Assembly (NCBI RefSeq): GCF_002115805.1 | Contig: NZ_JFKC01000019.1 | Location: forward strand, 1-64,000 | Length of the DNA stretch: 64,000 bases | Direction of reading: 5' to 3' | Source of the DNA: Marivita geojedonensis | Lineage (GTDB): Bacteria; Pseudomonadota; Alphaproteobacteria; Rhodobacterales; Rhodobacteraceae | Shown here: piece by piece, positions 59,512 to 64,000 of the stretch | Layout: every line of letters starts with the position of its first letter | How positions within the stretch are numbered: the stretch's first letter is position 1 | Notes under the pieces: model-generated | What the model was told of the DNA's origin: nothing | Seen by the model: only the letters and a program-made list of their open reading frames with translations | Databases searched by the model: none | Position numbers and translations under genes: made by a program

Positions 59512-60903
59512 TCAGTACGCGCCGCGTCCAGAGACGACCGCGCCAAACGTTTTGAAGATCAGCACGATATCGAGCAGCAGCGTGCGCGAAACGGCATAGG
59601 AAATGTCCATCTCGACCATGTGGTCGAAATCGATGTTGGCGCGGCCCGAAACCTGCCAGACACCGGTGATACCCGGCTTGACGGCAAGCCGTCCCATGGC
59701 GCGCTTCGGATAGGCAGCGACCTCGGAAGGCAGCGCAGGACGCGGGCCGACGATCGACATCTCACCGCGCAGAACGTTCAGGATCTGCGGCAGCTCATCG
59801 ATCGACAGGCGACGGATGATGCGACCGACACGCGTGACCCTCGGATCGTTGCGTGACTTGAAGCACATCCCGTTCCGGTCAGAGGTCTCAAGCAAAGCGG
59901 CACGCCGTGTCTCGGCATCGGTCGACATCGACCGGAATTTGAACATGGTGAAGTGCGTACCAGCGCGGCCCACACGTGTCTGCCTGAACAGAACCGGTCC
60001 CCGGCTGTCCAGCCGAATGGCGACGGCAGTGGTCAGCAGAAGCGGTGACAGCAGGACAAGCGCCGTCGCAGACACGGTCACGTCAAGGAACCGGCGCTGA
60101 AACGCGGCGAAACCGCCCTGCATCACAACCGTTTTTGCGGCATGGGCCAGAAAAGTCAGATTACCGGCCAGATAGCGTTTGGCCAGGCGGCGCGGCTCCT
60201 GCGCGAGACGCCAGCCCCACTCCATGCGCGCTTTCCGAACGAATTCCGGAGCACGCGAGACAGATCCAGCCAGGAAATCGAACAGCGCACCCACAGCAAG
60301 CGTGAGCGGGGCATCAAGACGATGCGCGTTCCGGTGCAGCCAGATCTCCTGCATCGGAACACCCAGCGCGACCAGAACGATATCCGCGCCGCTCTCGTTG
60401 ATGTCGTCGATCACCGCATCCGTGTCAGCCGCACCCGCATATCCGTCGCGGGTTCCCGCAATTCGCAAACCCGGAATCGCATGAACAAGTTTGATCGCTG
60501 CCGCATCTGCAGTTCCCGGCTTGCCGCCGAACAGGAAAACCGATTTGCCCATCCGGGCGGCCTGCTCGAGCAGCGCTGGAACAAAGTCGGTTCCGTTGAG
60601 ATTCTCGGCCAGCTGCACACCGCTCATCTTTGCGGCGATCTCCACCCCGATTCCATCGGGCAGCAGCATGTCTGCGGCAGCAACAGCTTCGGCATAGGCG
60701 CGGTCCCGGCGGCGCACGTTGCAGCAATGCGCATTCATGAAGAACACGCGACGGCGGCCCGGCGCCAGCAGCGCCGTAATCGCCTGAGCCGACGTGGCGC
60801 TGACAAGATCAAGGTCAAGCGCGCGTACAAACGTGGTCTTCAGACGCGGCAGGTTGACCAGTTCGGCAAGATCGAACTCGGTAGAAAAAGAGGTATGTTT
60901 CAC
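59512..60903 (-). CDS. Fusion of WecG/TagA glycosyltransferase and phosphoglycosyl transferase
   Basis: A 463-residue two-domain protein. Residues about 30-250 are a WecG/TagA/CpsF (GT26) domain (FFMNAHCCNVRRRD; LPDGIGVEIAAK; LNGTDFVPALLEQ; VALGVPMQEIWLHRN). Residues about 270-463 are a bacterial sugar transferase with one membrane segment (RRFLDVTVSATALVLLSPLL), then FTMFKFRSM, LSIDELPQILNVLRGEMSIV, GPRPALP and VKPGITGVWQVSGR. It could transfer the first sugar phosphate to undecaprenyl phosphate and add the second sugar. The start is GTG 60903 with AAGGA seven bases upstream; an ATG further up lacks a site. Confidence 0.87.
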   Translation of the reverse strand: MKHTSFSTEFDLAELVNLPRLKTTFVRALDLDLVSATSAQAITALLAPGRRRVFFMNAHCCNVRRRDRAYAEAVAAADMLLPDGIGVEIAAKMSGVQLAENLNGTDFVPALLEQAARMGKSVFLFGGKPGTADAAAIKLVHAIPGLRIAGTRDGYAGAADTDAVIDDINESGADIVLVALGVPMQEIWLHRNAHRLDAPLTLAVGALFDFLAGSVSRAPEFVRKARMEWGWRLAQEPRRLAKRYLAGNLTFLAHAAKTVVMQGGFAAFQRRFLDVTVSATALVLLSPLLLTTAVAIRLDSRGPVLFRQTRVGRAGTHFTMFKFRSMSTDAETRRAALLETSDRNGMCFKSRNDPRVTRVGRIIRRLSIDELPQILNVLRGEMSIVGPRPALPSEVAAYPKRAMGRLAVKPGITGVWQVSGRANIDFDHMVEMDISYAVSRTLLLDIVLIFKTFGAVVSGRGAY

Positions 60904-61048
60904 GTTACAGGTCCTTGCGGTATCGAGATTTGCGCAGAACCTGACGCCTTCGACGCGTTGCCTCAACGTGGCGGACGGACAGCGGTTTGGGACTTTGGTT
61001 AACGCTCACAGCCAGTGGGAGCGGAACACCTACCCGGACGTTCCGGAA

Positions 61049-61064
61049 CCTATCCGTTTGCGCT
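61049..61064. promoter_or_regulatory. Half-palindrome CCTATCC before the LuxR regulator, site D
   Basis: CCTATCC-GTTT with a degenerate right arm, starting 101 bp before the regulator start at 61150. It is preceded by the related CCTACCCGG at 61029-61037. It may be a weaker autoregulatory site of the proposed EPS regulon. Half-sites this short can arise by chance. Confidence 0.3.
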
Positions 61065-61149
61065 AACCTTGGGTCTCAAAATTGCTCGATTTTTGCCGTG
61101 CAACTGCGCCGTGTACCGTATATTTCTGGCACCACCCGAGGAGAGAGTG

Positions 61150-61764
61150 ATGCGTGTTCTTATTGCCGATGACCATGATTTGCTGCGTGACACGCTGGTG
61201 ATGTTTCTCCAGTCGCAAAGCGACATTGAAACAAGCTCCGCTGCGGACTTCTCGGAAGCCTGCAAGAGAATCGAATCCGACGACCCGTACGATCTCATCC
61301 TGCTTGATCTGAACATGCCCGGCATGAACGGGCTGGACGGTCTCAAGACGGCGATGACCCTGAAGGGCGGTCAGCGCGTGGCGCTGCTGTCGGGCTCGGC
61401 ATCCCGCGACATCGTCGAGAAAGCGCTCGAAGCCGGGGCTGCCGGCTTCGTTCCCAAGACGCTTCCCGCGAAATCCATGATCAACGCCGTGAAGTTCATG
61501 GCCATGGGGGAACAGTACGCACCCATCGATTTCATGACGGCGACCGAGGAAACCCCCTCCCACCCGCTCGCGGACAAACTGACCCCCCGCGAATTGCAGG
61601 TGCTCAAAGGACTGACCGAGGGCAAGTCGAACAAGGAAATCGCACGGGACCTCGACATCACCGAACCAACGGTAAAGCTGCACATGAAGACGCTGTACCG
61701 CAAACTCGATGCATCGAACCGGACGCAGGCAGCATTGATCGCGCGCGAGGCAGGGCTGTTCTGA
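61150..61764 (+). CDS. LuxR/NarL-type response regulator
   Basis: A 204-residue response regulator. The receiver (1-120) has the phospho-acceptor Asp in LILLDLNMPGMNG, Ser in ALLSGSASRD and Lys in AGFVPKTLPAK. The C-terminal HTH is LTPRELQVLKGLTEGKSNKE followed by LDITEPTVKLHMKTLYRKLD. ATG 61150 follows GAGGAGAG. It lies between the fused transferase and the GumC-like gene and is the natural output partner for the hybrid kinase nearby. It probably recognises the TATCC-N4-GGATA sites; that is inference. Confidence 0.92.
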   Translation: MRVLIADDHDLLRDTLVMFLQSQSDIETSSAADFSEACKRIESDDPYDLILLDLNMPGMNGLDGLKTAMTLKGGQRVALLSGSASRDIVEKALEAGAAGFVPKTLPAKSMINAVKFMAMGEQYAPIDFMTATEETPSHPLADKLTPRELQVLKGLTEGKSNKEIARDLDITEPTVKLHMKTLYRKLDASNRTQAALIAREAGLF

Positions 61765-61766
61765 CC

Positions 61767-61780
61767 CATCCCTTCGGATA
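61767..61780. promoter_or_regulatory. CATCC-CTTC-GGATA palindrome, site C of putative EPS regulon
   Basis: A 5-4-5 inverted repeat with one mismatch (extended form CCCATCC-CTTC-GGATAGG), 3 bp after the response-regulator stop and 91 bp before the GumC-like start. No T-tract follows. Spacing to the start codon is close to that of sites A and B. Confidence 0.5.
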
Positions 61781-61870
61781 GGTCTTGCTCCGAATATCCC
61801 GCCTGACCATCCGAGCGCGTGGAAGATCACGGAACAAAGCTGGTGTAGCACTGAGGACAGGAGATGCCTC

Positions 61871-63316
61871 ATGTCGCTACAAACCGCCCAGTCAGGACTT
61901 CTGACACCACCTCTACTGCGCCGCCGCTTGCCCCTGCGGCGCATCCTGATGGGCGGTCGCCTCAGCGACATGGGGCGTTTCCCTCGGTACCTTGCGTTTG
62001 CTCTCTTGGGTGGCGCGATGATTTGGGCTCCAATCACCGGCTACCTGCGCACGGCACCGCTCGCGTTCAAATCGCAGTCCTCACTTATCCTGCCCGGTTC
62101 CGGTGCGTCGGCATCGATGAACCTCAATGGAATCGGGCAGGCTTCTTCCTACGCAAACTCGGCCTTCGCCAGCAATTCGGTCAGCCCAACCGAAACCTAC
62201 AAGCGCCTGATCGGCGCAGACCGCATCCTCGCAGCCGCAGCCAAGTCCATGGAACTGAGCCGCGCCGAGTTCGGTCAGCCCCGGATCAAACTGGTTGACC
62301 AGACCAGCCTCATTCATCTCGAAATCACCGGTCGCAGCGCCGAAGACGCACAGGCGCGCGGCAACGCGCTTTTGACAGCGTTTTTTGCAGAACTCGACGC
62401 GCTTCGCGCCGACGAACAGATGACCCGCGAAGACAGCGGGCTTGCCGCAATCGCGGACTACCAGGCATCCGTCGCCGCCACGCGCGCAGATATCGCACGG
62501 CTCCAGCAGGACACCGGGCTGATCTCGGCGGAACAGTATGATGCGATGGTCGAAGCGACCCGCGAGCTTGATGCCCGCGTTCAGGATCTCGCCGCAACCC
62601 TTCAGGAAAAGACCCAACGCGTTTCGGCCCTTGAGACAACGCTGGGCCTACCCGCTCAGGCCGCCGCAGCAACGCTGAAGCTCTACGCCGACGCACAGTT
62701 CACCGCCCTCACAGACGAGGTCGGGCTGCACGCTGCAACTCTGGCCGAAGCCCGCGCCCGCTTTGGCGAGAACCACCCCAAGGTGCAGGAGGCCCGCGCC
62801 GCACACAAGGCCGCGCAGGCGGCAGCGCTCGAACAGGCCAGCATCGTCACGGACCTGCCCCGCGCCGATCTCGAAAACCTTGACCTCGCTCCGGCAGGCG
62901 CGCGGGCCGAGCTTCTGGCCGAACTCGTCCGCATGGATGCCGAACGCGCCGGGCTTGCAGAACAGCACGTCGCCCTGTCGCACCGTCTTGAAACCGAACT
63001 CGACCGGCAGGCCGAACTCGCGGCACCCGCGGCGCGCCTGCAGGATCTTCAGCGCGATTTCTCGGTGGCCGAAGCCGTCTTCGCCTCCGCCATCGCACGC
63101 TCTCAATCCACGAAGTCGGATGTTTACGCGTCCTACCCGCTGGTTCAGGTCCTTGAAAACCCGTCCCTGCCGGACAGCCCATCGTCCCCCAATCGGAAAC
63201 TGGCCATCGCTGCCGGTGCTGCCGCGACCCTGATGCTGTTGATGGGCCTCGTACTGGGCTGGATCCGCTCTGCCGTCATCAGCCGGCTGCTGAACAAACC
63301 GAACGACGCAGTATGA
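61871..63316 (+). CDS. GumC/Wzz-type polysaccharide chain-length protein
   Basis: A 481-residue polysaccharide co-polymerase. TM1 about 38-60 (FALLGGAMIWAPITGYLRTA), a long periplasmic domain with coiled coil (about 180-395, rich in Ala/Glu/Arg heptads such as LDARVQDLAATLQEKTQRVSAL), a PxxP-like segment NPSLPDSPSSPNRK and TM2 (LAIAAGAAATLMLLMGLVLG). There is no C-terminal kinase domain, so it is the kinase-less PCP type, and regulation here is transcriptional rather than by Wzc phosphorylation. Start ATG 61871 follows GGAG. Overlaps the next gene by 4 bp. Confidence 0.88.
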   Translation: MSLQTAQSGLLTPPLLRRRLPLRRILMGGRLSDMGRFPRYLAFALLGGAMIWAPITGYLRTAPLAFKSQSSLILPGSGASASMNLNGIGQASSYANSAFASNSVSPTETYKRLIGADRILAAAAKSMELSRAEFGQPRIKLVDQTSLIHLEITGRSAEDAQARGNALLTAFFAELDALRADEQMTREDSGLAAIADYQASVAATRADIARLQQDTGLISAEQYDAMVEATRELDARVQDLAATLQEKTQRVSALETTLGLPAQAAAATLKLYADAQFTALTDEVGLHAATLAEARARFGENHPKVQEARAAHKAAQAAALEQASIVTDLPRADLENLDLAPAGARAELLAELVRMDAERAGLAEQHVALSHRLETELDRQAELAAPAARLQDLQRDFSVAEAVFASAIARSQSTKSDVYASYPLVQVLENPSLPDSPSSPNRKLAIAAGAAATLMLLMGLVLGWIRSAVISRLLNKPNDAV

Positions 63317-64000
63317 TCCCGCGAAACCCGGCAGAAACCATCGTCTACAGGACGATGGTTTTCACCTGGCCGTTCTACGCGGTCGGGGCGCTTTATGTGG
63401 TCGGGCCGGTCCTCGCCTGGGTCCTCGGCATGCTGGCGCTTCTTGCGCTCTATCTCGGCCCGGCGATCCGCGAAGACCTGCGCGCAACCGGTCCGGTGCC
63501 GCCGCTTGTTCTGGTCTGGATGCTTGGCATGTTCGTCATGCTTGTTGCGCTCTGGGTTGGGCACCTCGATTGGGGCCTTGGCCTGAAACAGACCATCAAG
63601 TCCTCGATCGGCTGGGCCAAGGGTTGGGCGCTTCTGGCACTCTTTCCCCTCGTAGGTGCCGTGCTGCCGATCCGACGTGATATCCTGATCCGGGGGCAAT
63701 GCGTGATCGGCATGTGGACGCTCGCCCTCGCGCCCATCCTGCTCGCCGCGCCCTATATCGGCCTGCCAGAGCGGATCTTCACCTCACCCCTCAAGGCCAT
63801 AGGCGGCCCGGGGCCAGAGTATTTCAGCGTCTATTTCTTCACCTACGATCCCGCCAGTTGGACCCCGCGCTGGCAGTTCTACGCGCCATGGTCGCCCTTC
63901 GCCGCTTTGCTCGGAGTGATCATGGTTCTCTTCGCGCTCGAAGAGAAAAACCGCAAATGGATGATCGCCGGAGTTCTGGGCGGCGTTCTGATGATCCTGG
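63313..64000 (+). CDS. Membrane protein, probable polysaccharide polymerase/O-antigen ligase-like (partial)
   Basis: At least 229 residues, cut by the window edge. It begins MIPRNPAETIVYRTMVFTWP at 63313, overlapping the GumC-like stop (ATGA). It has several hydrophobic helices (LYVVGPVLAWVLGMLALLAL; LVLVWMLGMFVMLVALWVG; WTLALAPILLAAPYIGLPE; FAALLGVIMVLFALEEKNRK) with a loop containing YFFTYDPASWTPRWQFYAPW. The layout and locus suggest a Wzy-type polymerase or O-antigen-ligase-like protein. The diagnostic C-terminal loop is outside the window, so the call is tentative. Confidence 0.6.
   Translation, partial: MIPRNPAETIVYRTMVFTWPFYAVGALYVVGPVLAWVLGMLALLALYLGPAIREDLRATGPVPPLVLVWMLGMFVMLVALWVGHLDWGLGLKQTIKSSIGWAKGWALLALFPLVGAVLPIRRDILIRGQCVIGMWTLALAPILLAAPYIGLPERIFTSPLKAIGGPGPEYFSVYFFTYDPASWTPRWQFYAPWSPFAALLGVIMVLFALEEKNRKWMIAGVLGGVLMIL

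Overview
The window is high-GC, densely packed bacterial DNA, most likely from a marine alphaproteobacterium of the Rhodobacterales (Roseobacter group). The evidence is the homogentisate operon with a DUF2783 gene, the pca operon under a PcaQ box, tctABC/tctDE modules, znuA/zur-znuCB and the style of the exopolysaccharide genes. I see no rRNA, tRNA, CRISPR array, insertion sequence, prophage or replication gene. The whole window is catabolism, transport and envelope polysaccharide, about 60 genes with many 1-14 bp overlaps.

Layout. (1) 0-3.5 kb: an XRE regulator, a hydroxypyruvate-isomerase-like protein, an M24 peptidase and a 5'-truncated hypE relic. (2) 3.5-9.6 kb: a MarR regulator with three clustered operator-like sites, then MBL-fold protein, FAD monooxygenase, DUF2783, hmgA and fahA (homogentisate degradation; no maleylacetoacetate isomerase nearby). 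(3) 9.6-20.9 kb: a possible organophosphate module. A PhnCDEE-type ABC transporter with a HAD protein and a DeoR regulator stands opposite an AfuABC/FbpABC-type ABC transporter with a histidine-phosphatase-fold protein; an inositol-monophosphatase-like gene converges on it. (4) 21-28.7 kb: fadA/fadB and an XRE-cupin regulator, divergent from an LLM monooxygenase, GST-like protein, flavin reductase, arylformamidase-like hydrolase and NTF2-like protein. This looks like an uncharacterised catabolic pathway. (5) 28.7-38 kb: TctCBA, CaiB-type CoA transferase, citryl-CoA-lyase-like protein and AbrB-type membrane protein, divergent from a TctD/TctE two-component system with an orphan binding protein. 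(6) 38-41.1 kb: znuA divergent from zur-znuC-znuB. (7) 41.1-49.7 kb: protocatechuate and 4-hydroxybenzoate catabolism (pcaDCHGB plus an extra FAD monooxygenase, pcaQ, pobA, an AraC regulator). (8) 49.7-64 kb: a Wzx/Wzy-type exopolysaccharide locus with its own signalling genes, running off the right edge.

The most interesting signal is in region 8. A cysteine-free periplasmic SUOX-fold protein, resembling the pterin-binding PruR of Agrobacterium, sits directly upstream of a hybrid kinase. A LuxR-type response regulator lies nearby. An inverted repeat TATCC-N4-GGATA occurs about 80-100 bp upstream of the export-lipoprotein, PruR-like/kinase and GumC-like start codons, with a half-degenerate copy before the regulator itself. 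This suggests a self-contained pterin-to-exopolysaccharide signalling circuit. Other noteworthy items are proteins with lost catalytic residues (MBL, histidine phosphatase, HAD), a WecG plus phosphoglycosyl-transferase fusion, and the hypE relic. All functional statements rest on reading motifs and context; no search could be run.
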